Below are positions 30,588 through 39,205 of a stretch of 64,000 bases of DNA, piece by piece. Below the pieces are notes generated by a model. It was not told the origin of the DNA. It did no database searches and worked only from the letters and a program-made list of their open reading frames with translations. The stretch's first letter is position 1. Every line of letters begins with the position of its first letter. The DNA comes from CAIWHR01 sp963734085 (lineage in GTDB: Bacteria; Pseudomonadota; Gammaproteobacteria; Burkholderiales; Casimicrobiaceae), in NCBI GenBank assembly GCA_963734085.1, contig CAVTFT010000017.1, positions 310,001 through 374,000 on the forward strand, read 5' to 3'. Position numbers and translations under genes: made by a program.

Positions 30588-31280
30588 ATGTCCACGAATC
30601 TCGCCAGCAATCGCGCCGCGCGCGACGCGATCCTCGGCCGGGTGAGGAAGTCGCTTGGGAAGACCGACGATCGGCTGCTCGCGGGTTCTGCAGCCGACAG
30701 TTACGTCGCCGCCCATGCCCACGGGCCGCGGCCGACGATGCCGGCCGACCTTGTCGCCAAGTTCATGGCGCGGGCGACCGACATGGAGAGCACTGTCGAG
30801 CGGATCGCCGAGCGGCGCGAGATCCCTGGCGCTGTCGTGCGTTATCTCGATGCGCTCGTCCTGCCGCCTGCAATCGCGGGCCAGAAATCCCACGCCGGCG
30901 TCTCCTGGCCGGAGTTCGCCGACCTCGACTGGAAGGGCGCCGGCCTCGAGATCGAAGCGCGACCGACGACGGGCGGCGATCGACTCGGGATCACCGGCAG
31001 CTTCTGTGCGATTGCCGAGACGGGTACGCTGGTCGTGTTATCCGGCGCCGACACGCCGACGGCGACGACGCTGCTGCCCGACACGCACATCGCCGTCGTC
31101 CGCGCCGACCGGGTCATCTCGGGCATGGAGGAAGCGTTCGCGCTGATCCGCCGCGAGAAAGGGATGCTGCCGCGCGCGGTGAACATGATCTCCGGTCCTT
31201 CGCGCACCGGCGACATCGAGCAGACGATCGTGCTCGGCGCGCACGGGCCGTTTCGCGTGCACATCCTCGTCATCGGTTGA
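30588..31280 (+). CDS. lutC: Lactate utilisation protein LutC (LUD domain)
   Basis: A 230-residue LUD-domain subunit of LutABC. Family motifs are ITGSFCAIAETGTLVVLSG, TPTATTLLPDTHIAVV and the C-terminal SGPSRTGDIEQTIVLGAHGP. The N-terminal ~70 residues are variable and start RAARDAILGRVRKSLG, typical for LutC. The ATG at 30588 fits this start; upstream in-frame codons lie within the aminotransferase gene. It ends 14 bases before the stop of the convergent nhaD gene. Confidence 0.92.
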   Translation: MSTNLASNRAARDAILGRVRKSLGKTDDRLLAGSAADSYVAAHAHGPRPTMPADLVAKFMARATDMESTVERIAERREIPGAVVRYLDALVLPPAIAGQKSHAGVSWPEFADLDWKGAGLEIEARPTTGGDRLGITGSFCAIAETGTLVVLSGADTPTATTLLPDTHIAVVRADRVISGMEEAFALIRREKGMLPRAVNMISGPSRTGDIEQTIVLGAHGPFRVHILVIG

Positions 31281-31294
31281 CGCACGAGGGGTCG

Positions 31295-32737
31295 CTAAAG
31301 GAACACCACCGTGATCGTCGCGAGCAGCGGCAGCATCACCAGCGCCGCCCAGCCGAAATAGCCGAAGAAGCTCGGCATGGCGACGCCGCGGTCCTCGGCG
31401 ATCGCCTTGATCATGAAGTTCGGGGCATTGCCGATATAGGTGAGGGCGCCGAAATAGACGGCGCCCATCGAGATCGCCGCGAGCGTCAACCGGAGCGGAC
31501 CCATCAGTGCCGCCGCATCGCCGCCGGCAAGGTTGAAAAACACGAGGTAGGTCGGGGCGTTGTCGAGAAACGCCGACAGCAGGCCGGTCGTCCAGAAGAT
31601 CGCCTGGTCGCGGGGCGCACCCGACGCATCGATGACAAGGCCGATCGCCTGTCCAAGCGCTCCGTTGCGACCCGCGCCGAGCATCGCGATTACCGGGATG
31701 ATCGTGATGAAGATGCCCGCGAAGATCTTCGCCACCTCGACGATCGGCATCCAGTGGAAGGCGTTGTGCTCGCGCACGCCCTTCGGCGTCAGCGCAAGGG
31801 ACAGCAGCGCCCAGCCGATCAGCAGCGCATCGCGCAACAGATTCTGCAGCTCGAGGTGCGCGCCGAACACATCGAACGCGATGGCGGAATCCCACAGTCC
31901 CGACATCAGTACCGTACCGATCACGCCGGCGATCAGGAGAAAATTGATCGATCCTTCGATCGCGAAGCGTGGTCCGGCCCCCGGAGCGACGGTGCGCGGC
32001 GGTTCGCTGCGATAAAGCCGGGTGTCGAGCAGCCAGAACGCGGCAAGCAAAAGAGCGACGAGCAATCCCGTCGGCATCGCGAGCTCGCGCGTCGTCCAGA
32101 AGAAGTCGACGCCCTTGAGGAAGCCGATGAAGAGCGGAGGATCGCCGAGCGGCGACAGCGCGCCGCCGACGTTGCCGACCAGAATGATGAAGAACACGAC
32201 CGCGTGCGCCTTGTGCCGCCGATTTTCGTTGGCGGTCAGGAGCGGGCGGATCAGCAGCATCGCCGCGCCGGTCGTCCCCATGACGCTCGCCAGTGCGGCG
32301 CCCAGCGCCAGGATGGCGGTGTTGAGGCTCGGGGTCCCGATGAGTGTGCCGCGCAGGCAGATGCCGCCGGCGATCGTGAAGAGCGCGAACAGGATCGCCA
32401 CGAACGGCACGTACTCGAGCAGGATCGCATGCGCGAGATCGTGGATCGTCGCGGTCAGCCCGAAGACGAGCGTGAACGGCAGCAGGAACGCGAGCACCCA
32501 TCCAGCTGTGACCTTGCCGTAATGCGCGTGCCAGAAATGCGCGGAGGCGAGCGGCACCAGCGCAATCGACAGCAGCATTCCGGCAAAAGGCAGCCCCCAC
32601 AGCAGCGGAAGGCCGGCGCCGGCGACCGCAGGCAGTGCCGCATCCGCGGTGCCGGCGGCGGCTGCGGCGGGCGACGCGGCGGTAAGGGCGGCCAGCGCGA
32701 CAACGCCACGTCGCGGCAAGTACGCGGCCAGCCTCAT
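31295..32737 (-). CDS. nhaD: NhaD-type sodium/proton antiporter
   Basis: A 480-residue membrane protein of the NhaD/ArsB-like ion transporter superfamily. An N-terminal hydrophobic stretch (residues ~12-30) could be a signal or first helix. About 12 further helices follow with LGAALASVMGTTGAAMLLIRP, FIILVGNVGGALSPLGDPPLFIGFLKGV and a late SAFLDNAPTYLVFFNLAGGDAAALMG motif, all typical of NhaD. The family exports Na+ or Li+ in exchange for protons. An AAGGAGC ribosome site precedes the ATG and is part of a potential stem in the leader. It converges with lutC. Confidence 0.93.
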   Translation of the reverse strand: MRLAAYLPRRGVVALAALTAASPAAAAAGTADAALPAVAGAGLPLLWGLPFAGMLLSIALVPLASAHFWHAHYGKVTAGWVLAFLLPFTLVFGLTATIHDLAHAILLEYVPFVAILFALFTIAGGICLRGTLIGTPSLNTAILALGAALASVMGTTGAAMLLIRPLLTANENRRHKAHAVVFFIILVGNVGGALSPLGDPPLFIGFLKGVDFFWTTRELAMPTGLLVALLLAAFWLLDTRLYRSEPPRTVAPGAGPRFAIEGSINFLLIAGVIGTVLMSGLWDSAIAFDVFGAHLELQNLLRDALLIGWALLSLALTPKGVREHNAFHWMPIVEVAKIFAGIFITIIPVIAMLGAGRNGALGQAIGLVIDASGAPRDQAIFWTTGLLSAFLDNAPTYLVFFNLAGGDAAALMGPLRLTLAAISMGAVYFGALTYIGNAPNFMIKAIAEDRGVAMPSFFGYFGWAALVMLPLLATITVVFL

Positions 32738-32741
32738 CGCC

Positions 32742-32858
32742 GCTCCTTAATTGCCCATAACGGAATTAACCGGCGCGGGGCCGCGCCGCCGGAGCTCATT
32801 GCCGCCCCAGAACGGCGAAAATCCGAATTAGCCGGCGCGCGGCGGCGCCGTTCGGGGG
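32742..32858 (-). ncRNA. Candidate tandem cis-regulatory RNA (possible cation riboswitch) in the nhaD leader
   Basis: Two related units lie in the 140-base spacer before nhaD, read on the minus strand. Each contains a GCGCCGG(C/T)TAATTC(G/C)G block (32838-32823 and 32776-32761). The first unit is enclosed by arms 32858-32846 and 32817-32805, twelve pairs with one mismatch. In the second, GCTCC at 32795-32791 can pair with GGAGC at 32746-32742, which is part of the nhaD ribosome site. That would permit translational control. Position before a Na+/Li+ antiporter recalls the nhaA-I, nhaA-II and DUF1646 classes, known ion-sensing RNAs. I cannot confirm a consensus match by eye. Other reading: an ordinary pair of GC-rich repeats. 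Confidence 0.45.
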
Positions 32859-32877
32859 ACGCACGACGCTCGCCCCC

Positions 32878-33126
32878 TCACGCGGTCTTCGTGCAGCCCG
32901 CGGGATTGTAGATGCGCTGGCTCGAAGGCGGATGCTTGGCCAGCATTTCCGCTGGCCGCCGCGGTCTCAGCAGGAGCTCGCCGCGGCAATTCGGGCACCG
33001 GAGATGGAGCACGTCGTTCGCGCACGCGCGGCAGAACGTGCACTCGAACGAGCAGATGAATGCATCGGAAGAATCTGCCGGGAGATCCCTGTTGCAGCAT
33101 TCGCAATTCGGGCGCAACTGCAGCAT
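32878..33126 (-). CDS. DUF1272 zinc-ribbon-like protein
   Basis: An 82-residue Cys-rich protein. The N terminus MLQLRPNCECCNRDLPADS and the following FICSFECTFCRACANDVLHLRCPNC match DUF1272, small proteins with eight Cys that likely bind two zinc ions. Function is unknown. The start at 33126 has an excellent ribosome site (AAGGAGGTG); an in-frame upstream ATG would add 30 unlike residues. It lies upstream of nhaD on the same strand and could be co-transcribed through the nhaD leader. Confidence 0.88.
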   Translation of the reverse strand: MLQLRPNCECCNRDLPADSSDAFICSFECTFCRACANDVLHLRCPNCRGELLLRPRRPAEMLAKHPPSSQRIYNPAGCTKTA

Positions 33127-33238
33127 GCACCACCTCCTTCGATCCGCGCAGCGGGAGTCGAGACGCCGATTGCGCGGCCTTGCGCGATGCGTGCGTGCGT
33201 CCTGCCGCCCGCGCAATCAAACGAGCTATAGCGTAGTG

Positions 33239-33799
33239 CTAGATCGGCCACAGCCAGCCGAACACGCCTGCGCTGAGCAGCGCGTAGAACAGGCCGTCGA
33301 CGGTTGCCTTGATCGTCGTCGACCAAGCGCGGCGATACCAGATCGACATCTGCCACAGCGCCACCGCATAGCCGATGAAGGCGGTCGCGCCGACCACCTG
33401 GAACACACGCGGGTATGGCGCGCCTGGCGGCAGCGCGTGGCTCGCGACGTATGCGGCGAACAGCCCGACCACCACCGAGTAGAGGAACCACAGGACCAGG
33501 TTTTTCCCCATCGTCCACTGGCCGTTCGGCATCACCGTCAGGATCATGACCGGACCCTTGTTCAACTTGCCCTGAAACTCCGGCGTTTTCATCTCTGCCA
33601 TGTTCGAGCAGCGCGGCAGCATGTAATCGCCCGGCGCAATGCCAAAGGGACGAAGCGCATCCATCACCTTGTCCTGGTCCGGGATCTGGGCGTAATCGTT
33701 CCTGTGCCATGGCAACGCCATGTGTATGATCGAGCTTGCGACAAAAACGATCACCGCGGACAGCAGAACCGGCAGCCACAGCGTCGACAGCGCAACCAT
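33239..33799 (-). CDS. Hypothetical four-helix membrane protein
   Basis: A 186-residue protein with hydrophobic segments at about residues 5-25, 100-120, 128-148 and 160-182. A soluble loop at residues ~28-95 contains DQDKVMDALRPFGIAPGDYMLPRCSNMAEMKTPEF. I do not recognise a named family, though similar proteins of unknown function occur in proteobacteria. The start at 33799 is set by an AAGGAGATC site; an in-frame start 15 codons earlier lacks one. Confidence 0.78.
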   Translation of the reverse strand: MVALSTLWLPVLLSAVIVFVASSIIHMALPWHRNDYAQIPDQDKVMDALRPFGIAPGDYMLPRCSNMAEMKTPEFQGKLNKGPVMILTVMPNGQWTMGKNLVLWFLYSVVVGLFAAYVASHALPPGAPYPRVFQVVGATAFIGYAVALWQMSIWYRRAWSTTIKATVDGLFYALLSAGVFGWLWPI

Positions 33800-33911
33800 G
33801 ACGATCTCCTTGTTGGTAGGCAGCCGCCATTCTGCGAACGTCACGGGTCGACGTCAACGCTCGGGTCGGCGACGCCCGGACGAGCGGGTCTTTCCCGGGG
33901 ACCTTCTTCGG

Positions 33912-34466
33912 CTACGGCGTCGTCACTTCGTACGTCAATACCAACTGAACCTCGACGTCGATACCGTCAAGGAACTCAGTAGCAAAGTAGCCACCCCCAT
34001 CGGCAACCCCACGATAGGAAGCGTTGAAGAAGTGCATGGTCAATTGCTTCATTGGGAGACTAACCGGATGGGCGTCGAAGTGGTAGTTGACCGGCACAAC
34101 GACCGGTCCCGAGCCTGTGACCTTGACGTCCGTCGAGAACAGATGCTGATTGACGGAATGGTTCGTTCCCGGCGGATGCGAGACAACCGACACGCTGCCA
34201 TCGTTAGCTCGTGCGCCCGGATTGACCAAAGTGAGCAAGGATTGGCGAACAAGGTTGTCGCCAACGACGAACGAAGGCATCGGGCTCGCCATGACGTTGC
34301 CCTCGACGGCCAACAGGGAGACAGAACCTGATTCATTGAATTGAATCGTCATATCCTGGTGCCCCATTAACCACGTCTCCATACCCCACTGAACTCTTTT
34401 CACTTCGGCAAAGGCACAGTTTGTTGTAGCGACCGCCAGCAAGATTACAAAGACTATGCGTTTCAT
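33912..34466 (-). CDS. Hypothetical secreted protein
   Basis: A 184-residue protein with a signal peptide (MKRIVFVILLAVATTNCAFA) and a mature part rich in beta-prone residues. No Cys pairs, repeats or known motif stand out. The Cys near the cleavage site (TNCAFA) does not fit a proper lipobox. The start at 34466 follows GGAAGGGGAG. Base use is visibly less GC-biased than in neighbouring housekeeping genes, which hints at acquisition by transfer. Function unknown. Confidence 0.7.
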   Translation of the reverse strand: MKRIVFVILLAVATTNCAFAEVKRVQWGMETWLMGHQDMTIQFNESGSVSLLAVEGNVMASPMPSFVVGDNLVRQSLLTLVNPGARANDGSVSVVSHPPGTNHSVNQHLFSTDVKVTGSGPVVVPVNYHFDAHPVSLPMKQLTMHFFNASYRGVADGGGYFATEFLDGIDVEVQLVLTYEVTTP

Positions 34467-34815
34467 ATCTCCCCTTCCGTAGCATTTTCGACTGTCCTGC
34501 TCAAAACGTCGTCCAGCGCATCGAACGGTGTCTCGATGCAAACGATCGATCCGCGCGGATCAATGCGCGTTGCCGCCGTCGGGTCACCGCATTGGAGAGC
34601 ACCTCCGGCCGTCTGCCCGTGATTCCTGCCGCGCCAGCCGGGCGATTCTGCCAACCGGGCTCCGATCCGAACACGAGGCGAAAGGGAACGGCGGGGGAGA
34701 AGGATCGATGCTTGGCTTACTCCGGCAGGTCGACGCATCGTCGCCAGGCACCGGTCCCAAAGGGTCGCAGCCATGGATTCTGCCATGCCTTTCGGGGAGC
34801 GGCGCAGCAACGCGA
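34467..34815. other. Gene-free spacer
   Basis: A 349-base stretch between the secreted protein gene and the GFA gene. Frames on both strands are open for about 100 codons, but none has a ribosome site, a recognisable domain or a sensible start. It must hold the promoter of the minus-strand secreted protein gene; I see no strong consensus. Confidence 0.5.
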
Positions 34816-35238
34816 TCAGGCCGCACCGCCGGAGGGTTTGGACGTCCCGGGAAAGTGGGGAAGGCGCTCATTGACAGGCATCCACGCGAGCTTGTGCTCG
34901 AGCCAGATCTCCTTCGCCGGCGGAAATGCGTCGGGCAGATCGAGCGTAGCGGTCGTCACATCGATCGTGTCGGGACTGTCGTCGTGCTGATAGGTGAGCG
35001 GCGTCCCGCATTTTCCGCAGAAGGTCCTGATGACCTCGGGCGACGAGTGGAAACGATTCGGCTCGCCGGCGACAAAGGCGAAGTCGCCGCGATTGACGAC
35101 GATCCAGGCCACGGCGGGCGCGCCGGCGGCAAGGCGGCACGATCGGCAGTGGCACAGGGCTCGGGCGAGCGGTGGGCTTGTGATTCGATAACGAATCGAC
35201 CGGCAGAGACAGCCGCCATCAGCAGGGTTCATCGGCAT
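34816..35238 (-). CDS. GFA-family (Mss4-like) zinc protein
   Basis: A 140-residue protein of the glutathione-dependent formaldehyde-activating (GFA/CENP-V) family. Zinc ligands are seen in GGCLCRSIRYRI, LCHCRSCRLAAGAP and FCGKCGTPLTY. The C-terminal part has the conserved DSPDTIDVTTATLDLPDAFPPAKEIW region. Few members are true Gfa enzymes; most have unknown substrates. It is an isolated gene on the minus strand, with no formaldehyde genes beside it. Confidence 0.88.
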   Translation of the reverse strand: MPMNPADGGCLCRSIRYRITSPPLARALCHCRSCRLAAGAPAVAWIVVNRGDFAFVAGEPNRFHSSPEVIRTFCGKCGTPLTYQHDDSPDTIDVTTATLDLPDAFPPAKEIWLEHKLAWMPVNERLPHFPGTSKPSGGAA

Positions 35239-35376
35239 GGTTCGAGGGCGCGGGGGAAACGGGGAAGCGATAGTGTGGCCCGAGGGGCGCGGACGGTGCG
35301 GCTCGTGAAGGGCAAGCCTGTAATTCTAACGGTGGTTTACCATGGGCCACCGCTTGCAACGGGACGGAATGAACCG

Positions 35377-35868
35377 ATGAGGACGCGAGACCGCGGTTTT
35401 ACGATGCTGGAGATGATGGCCGTCGTGGCGGTCATCGCCATTCTCGCCACGCTTGCCTTGCCGTCGTATCTCGATCGGATCGTTCGCGACCAGATCAAGA
35501 CGGCGTTGCCGCTGGCCGACATCGCCAAGCAACCGATTGCCGCATCCTGGTTGCTCACGCAGGCGTTCCCCGCCGACAACGCTAGAGCCGGCTTGCCCGC
35601 CGCCGAAAAGATCGTCGCCAATTATGTCAGCGCGGTTGCGGTGGAGAATGGCGCGATCCACATCACGTTTGGCAACCGTGCCAACAATAGCATCGGCGGG
35701 AGGATTCTCACTTTACGTCCCGCGGTCGTGGAGGACGCCCCCATCGTGCCCGTCGCGTGGGTTTGCGGCTACGCGGAAGTTCCGGACCAGATGACGGTCC
35801 AGGGCAAGAATCTCACGAACATTCCGGAGGCACTGCTGCCGATGGAGTGTCGTGCGCTCAAGCGGTAA
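35377..35868 (+). CDS. Type IV pilin-like protein with prepilin leader
   Basis: A 163-residue protein. The leader MRTRDRG is followed by FTMLEMMAVVAVIAILATLALPSYLDR: cleavage would be after Gly7, and Glu5 of the mature chain is present. The globular part (residues ~40-163) has two Cys near the C terminus (WVCGYAE and PMECRAL) that could form a disulfide loop. The start is the ATG at 35377 with GGGACGGA upstream. No pilus assembly, secretion or prepilin peptidase gene is nearby, so it is an orphan pilin or pseudopilin. Confidence 0.85.
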   Translation: MRTRDRGFTMLEMMAVVAVIAILATLALPSYLDRIVRDQIKTALPLADIAKQPIAASWLLTQAFPADNARAGLPAAEKIVANYVSAVAVENGAIHITFGNRANNSIGGRILTLRPAVVEDAPIVPVAWVCGYAEVPDQMTVQGKNLTNIPEALLPMECRALKR

Positions 35869-35983
35869 CGATTGCGCGGAGCGTCATGCGCCGATCTGCC
35901 GGCGCCGAATGACGGGTACCCCGGACCGAGCCGCTCAATCGCACCGTGGCGATCCCACAAGACCCGTCGTTGCCTCGCCAGCG

Positions 35984-37207
35984 TCATCGGCGGCCCGGAG
36001 CCCCCGTGAGCCAATCTCTGACGTGTTCGTAGACGTCGATGCGACTCAGCAAGTCCAGATGGCCCATTGCGTAGCCTACCCATCGTTGTGCTTCAGGAAG
36101 TCCAAGGTCCAGCGACGCGTCGCGGTGTCGGCCCAGAGCACTGCTCACCGGTACCAGCCCGTCGCCGCGGATCCTGGTCCCTGACGGATTCGCGCGTTCC
36201 TGCTTGCTCGCGGCTATCGCGTAGCAGCGAACGCCGTCGGGCAGCGAAAGGGGCCCGCGGGCACGGTGCGCCGTGTCCGCCGGAGGCATCTGCCAGTCCT
36301 CGTCGCGCAAGTAGCCGTGTCGCAGGTCCTTGATGCCGGCACTGCGGACCTTTCCCAGGCGTGCGAACGGCGCGGTGTAGGGGCTGATCCCCAGCAGAAA
36401 ATCCACCCACGCACCCGCGCGTTCCAGCGGCGCGCCAAGATGCGGCGCCCCGAGGAAGACGAGGTCGTCGAGGCGCCCTGGCCAGGCATGGCCGGCGCTG
36501 GCAGCATAGTGACAGGCGCTGCGCGCCACCAGCCCTCCCATGCTGTGGCCGATGATGACCAGCCGTTCCACCGCGTACGGCCATTCGCGCACCAGTCTTT
36601 CCATCAGCTCGCCGAAATCGCGTCCGTTCGTGGAAATATGGCGGCCCGTGTTGTAGTGGAGATAGACCGGCGCGTAGCCGAGATCGTGTGCGAGCGCCGC
36701 ACCGTGATCGTGTCCATTGCGAGCCCACTGGCGATCGTTCATGCACAGTCCATGGGCCAGCACCACGATCTTGCGCCGGGGATCGGGGTACGCAGCGGCC
36801 AACGCATCCCGGTTGACCGCGACTGTAATGCCGGCCCTGCGCACGTGCATCGGGATCGCCAAGGGATTGCCGGACGCGACCAGGTAGTCTCCGAACACGC
36901 CATTGAGCGCCGCCAGAATCGCCTCGCGTTCCTCCGAGGACGGTCTGTCCGCGAGCAGTGGAACGAGCATGCCGAGCATGGCATCGATACCGACTCCGAC
37001 GAGGCGCGTCACGCCACGCACAGACTTGTAGACCAAGCCCGTGATCCCGGTGGTTCGTCCGGTGGGAGACTTGCCCAGGACGCCGGGCGTCCGGGTAACG
37101 GTGTGGTGCAACGCTTCCACGATGTCGGTCAATCCGACCGTGGCCTCGTTGGCAAGCCGATGGAAACCGCGCAGATCCGACAGGCGAACGTGAACAGGCT
37201 TTGTCAT
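35984..37207 (-). CDS. Alpha/beta hydrolase (PGAP1/lipase-like)
   Basis: A 407-residue cytosolic hydrolase. The nucleophile elbow is VIIGHSMGGLVARSA. A likely acid is in RIRGDGLVPVSSALG and the His in YAMGHLDLLS. An oxyanion region is VVLAHGLCMNDRQW. Residues 1-110 form a family-specific N-terminal extension with helices. Proteins like this are often annotated as esterase or lipase; substrate unknown. A minus-strand gene with a single, well-supported ATG, standing between the pilin-like gene and the SDR. Confidence 0.85.
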   Translation of the reverse strand: MTKPVHVRLSDLRGFHRLANEATVGLTDIVEALHHTVTRTPGVLGKSPTGRTTGITGLVYKSVRGVTRLVGVGIDAMLGMLVPLLADRPSSEEREAILAALNGVFGDYLVASGNPLAIPMHVRRAGITVAVNRDALAAAYPDPRRKIVVLAHGLCMNDRQWARNGHDHGAALAHDLGYAPVYLHYNTGRHISTNGRDFGELMERLVREWPYAVERLVIIGHSMGGLVARSACHYAASAGHAWPGRLDDLVFLGAPHLGAPLERAGAWVDFLLGISPYTAPFARLGKVRSAGIKDLRHGYLRDEDWQMPPADTAHRARGPLSLPDGVRCYAIAASKQERANPSGTRIRGDGLVPVSSALGRHRDASLDLGLPEAQRWVGYAMGHLDLLSRIDVYEHVRDWLTGAPGRR

Positions 37208-37358
37208 GAGCAGGCGTTCGCAAATCCGACCTGCGGTCAGCCTTCAGTCAGTGTCGGCGCGAGCCCTCATCCGGCTCGAGCGGCGGCGCTGCTCGCCCCG
37301 GTCAGGCGAGAGGAGGGGTAATCAGGTTGGCGATTTTTGCTGTGGTCGAAAAACCGCG

Positions 37359-38174
37359 CTACGCCGGAGCGTGCCAGCCGGCATCGGCCCACAGCTCGCC
37401 GCTCACCGCGGAGTTTGCGAGCATGAAGCAGATCGCATCGGCGATCTCGTCGGGGCGAATCAGCCGGCTCAGTTGCGTGAAGGGCAGGATGTTCTTGTTG
37501 ATGTACTCGTCACCCATCGCGCGCACCATCGGCGTGTCGGTGAAGCCGGGGTGGATCACTCCACAGCGCACGCCGTAATAGACCGCCTCCTTCATGATCG
37601 TCGCGGCGGCACCCTCGAGACCCGCCTTGGTGCTGGCGTAAGAGATCTGGCCGCGGTTGCCCTGCGAGGACACGGAGCCGATGAATACGATGGCGCCCTG
37701 CATCCCCTCGGACGGCTCCCATCGCCGGAGACCGCAGGCGGCGCGATTCTCCGCAATGCGTCCGATCATCTCGAGCGCCCAGTACACGGGCGCGACGAGG
37801 TTCACGTCGATGACCTGCTTGAATCGGTCTACAGGATAGATTCGGGCCTTGCCCGTGATCTTGTCGATGCGGACCGCCAGATCGTCGCGCGTGATGCCGG
37901 CCGCCGGCACGCACATCGTGACGGTGTCGAACTCGCTGCTGATCGAATCGAAAACCGACGCGCGAAAGGCCTCGTCGGTCGTGTCGCCCTGGTAGGGATG
38001 GGCCACCTTCCGGCCCGCTTCGGCATTGACTTCGGCGGCGACGCTTTCGATGTTCTCGCCCACGTCGACGAGCGCCATTGCGCGCACGTTGCGGCGCGCC
38101 AATTCTGCCGCGACCGCCCGCCCGATGCCGCTTGCGGCACCCGTGATTACCGCTACCTTTCCTGCAATTTCCAT
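37359..38174 (-). CDS. Short-chain dehydrogenase/reductase
   Basis: A 271-residue NAD(P)-dependent oxidoreductase. The cofactor loop is VAVITGAASGIGRAVA. The catalytic triad is Ser in IVFIGSVSSQGNRG and the Tyr and Lys of ISYASTKAGLEG. The C terminus ends at GELWADAGWHAPA. The ATG at 38174 is supported by GCGAGGGG upstream; an in-frame start eight codons earlier has no site. Substrate unknown. Related enzymes act on 3-hydroxyacyl or 3-oxoacyl compounds. Confidence 0.9.
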   Translation of the reverse strand: MEIAGKVAVITGAASGIGRAVAAELARRNVRAMALVDVGENIESVAAEVNAEAGRKVAHPYQGDTTDEAFRASVFDSISSEFDTVTMCVPAAGITRDDLAVRIDKITGKARIYPVDRFKQVIDVNLVAPVYWALEMIGRIAENRAACGLRRWEPSEGMQGAIVFIGSVSSQGNRGQISYASTKAGLEGAAATIMKEAVYYGVRCGVIHPGFTDTPMVRAMGDEYINKNILPFTQLSRLIRPDEIADAICFMLANSAVSGELWADAGWHAPA

Positions 38175-38557
38175 AATCCCCTCGCCAAATTGCTGCACTG
38201 CACCATCCTAACCGTTTTGGCGAGGGATGTCACGGGAAAAAAGGCGAACGCGGGTCGAAGATCGGCACTCGTTGCGGCGACGCATCACGCCGCGCCGGCA
38301 CGCCGCGCGCGGGGGCGCCGACGAGCAGGGACTACCCGGGATCGAGCCGCGGCCGAGCGACGCCATCGCTGCGGCAAATTGCCGCGGCCGCGCCCGTTCG
38401 AGGCCGAACCCGCGCGCGCGCCGGCTCGAGCCGAAGCGCTCTGTCTCCGCCATGAGGGCCGCCGACGGCGCCTGCCGCTGCGATGGCGAGGCGTCGCAAG
38501 GCCGAAATGGCGGCGGCCCCACTTCTCGCCGGGGCCGCGCCTCCAGGAGTTACGCGT
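38175..38557. other. GC-rich gene-free spacer
   Basis: A 383-base stretch between the SDR start and the end of the lipoprotein gene. Very GC-rich with long spurious open frames on both strands, but I find no ribosome site, domain or repeat. It should hold the SDR promoter; CTGCACTGCACC near 38200 is the only short direct repeat seen. Confidence 0.45.
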
Positions 38558-39013
38558 CTACTGCGCCGCAACGCCCAGTGCGGCGAGCGTCGAGCGTTCG
38601 AGCTCACCCGTTTGCGGCAAGTTGGACGCTTGCTGGAATCTCCGCACAGCATCCTCGGTCGCCGGGCCCCACAGACCGTCAACGGCGCCGGCGTTGTACC
38701 CCTTGTCGTTCAGGGCTTGCTGAACATCGCGGACCAGGGCCGGGTCGTAACGAGACGACGCTGTTGACGAAGACGACGTCGAGGACGCCGCGGTCCCGTC
38801 TTTTCCAGCTACTTCGTGGCCCGCATAAGCGCCGCCAACGCCGCCCACGACCGCGCCCACCGGTCCGCCGACAACTGCGCCCGCGACAGCGCCTCCGGCG
38901 CCCCCTGCGACCGTGCCTTCGGTCTTGTCCATGCTATGCCAGGTAGAACACCCCGCAAGCGCGAAAAGGATTGCGAATGCTGTCACGCTCTGGGCAATAT
39001 TCGACGCTCTCAT
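38558..39013 (-). CDS. Glycine-zipper lipoprotein with peptidoglycan-binding domain
   Basis: A 151-residue lipoprotein. The signal peptide ends in the lipobox LAGC (mature Cys at about residue 22). Next comes a glycine zipper (GGAGGAVAGAVVGGPVGAVV at ~36-60), a Ser/Thr-rich linker, and a PG_binding_1 domain (residues ~90-150: DVQQALNDKGYNAGAVDGLWGPATEDAVRRFQ). It likely sits in the outer membrane facing peptidoglycan. The start is the ATG at 39013, preceded by GGAGGAG. The long upstream open frame is a shadow of the gene on the other strand. Confidence 0.88.
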   Translation of the reverse strand: MRASNIAQSVTAFAILFALAGCSTWHSMDKTEGTVAGGAGGAVAGAVVGGPVGAVVGGVGGAYAGHEVAGKDGTAASSTSSSSTASSRYDPALVRDVQQALNDKGYNAGAVDGLWGPATEDAVRRFQQASNLPQTGELERSTLAALGVAAQ

Positions 39014-39205
39014 GTTCTCCTCCATCAGCAAAACCCAGTAAGTACGATACGGTGGGGACCCCTCGGCGATGAGTCGGACATTTCCTCCAAATCGCGTAGG
39101 GCATTTGCCTATTTGATGCGCTTGCGCGCAGTCGCGGGGCAGGCGGACTTTGCTCGTCTCGCCCGCTACAATGCCAGTCCCGCAATCTCCGTTTGCAGGT
39201 GCGCA

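Noticed and set aside
31277..32911. Long plus-strand open frame opposite nhaD
   Set aside because: Product is Arg/Gln/Glu-rich shadow sequence. The minus strand encodes a well-conserved antiporter.
34528..35376. Extended N terminus for the pilin-like gene
   Set aside because: The open frame upstream has no homology, and the prepilin leader fixes the start at 35377.
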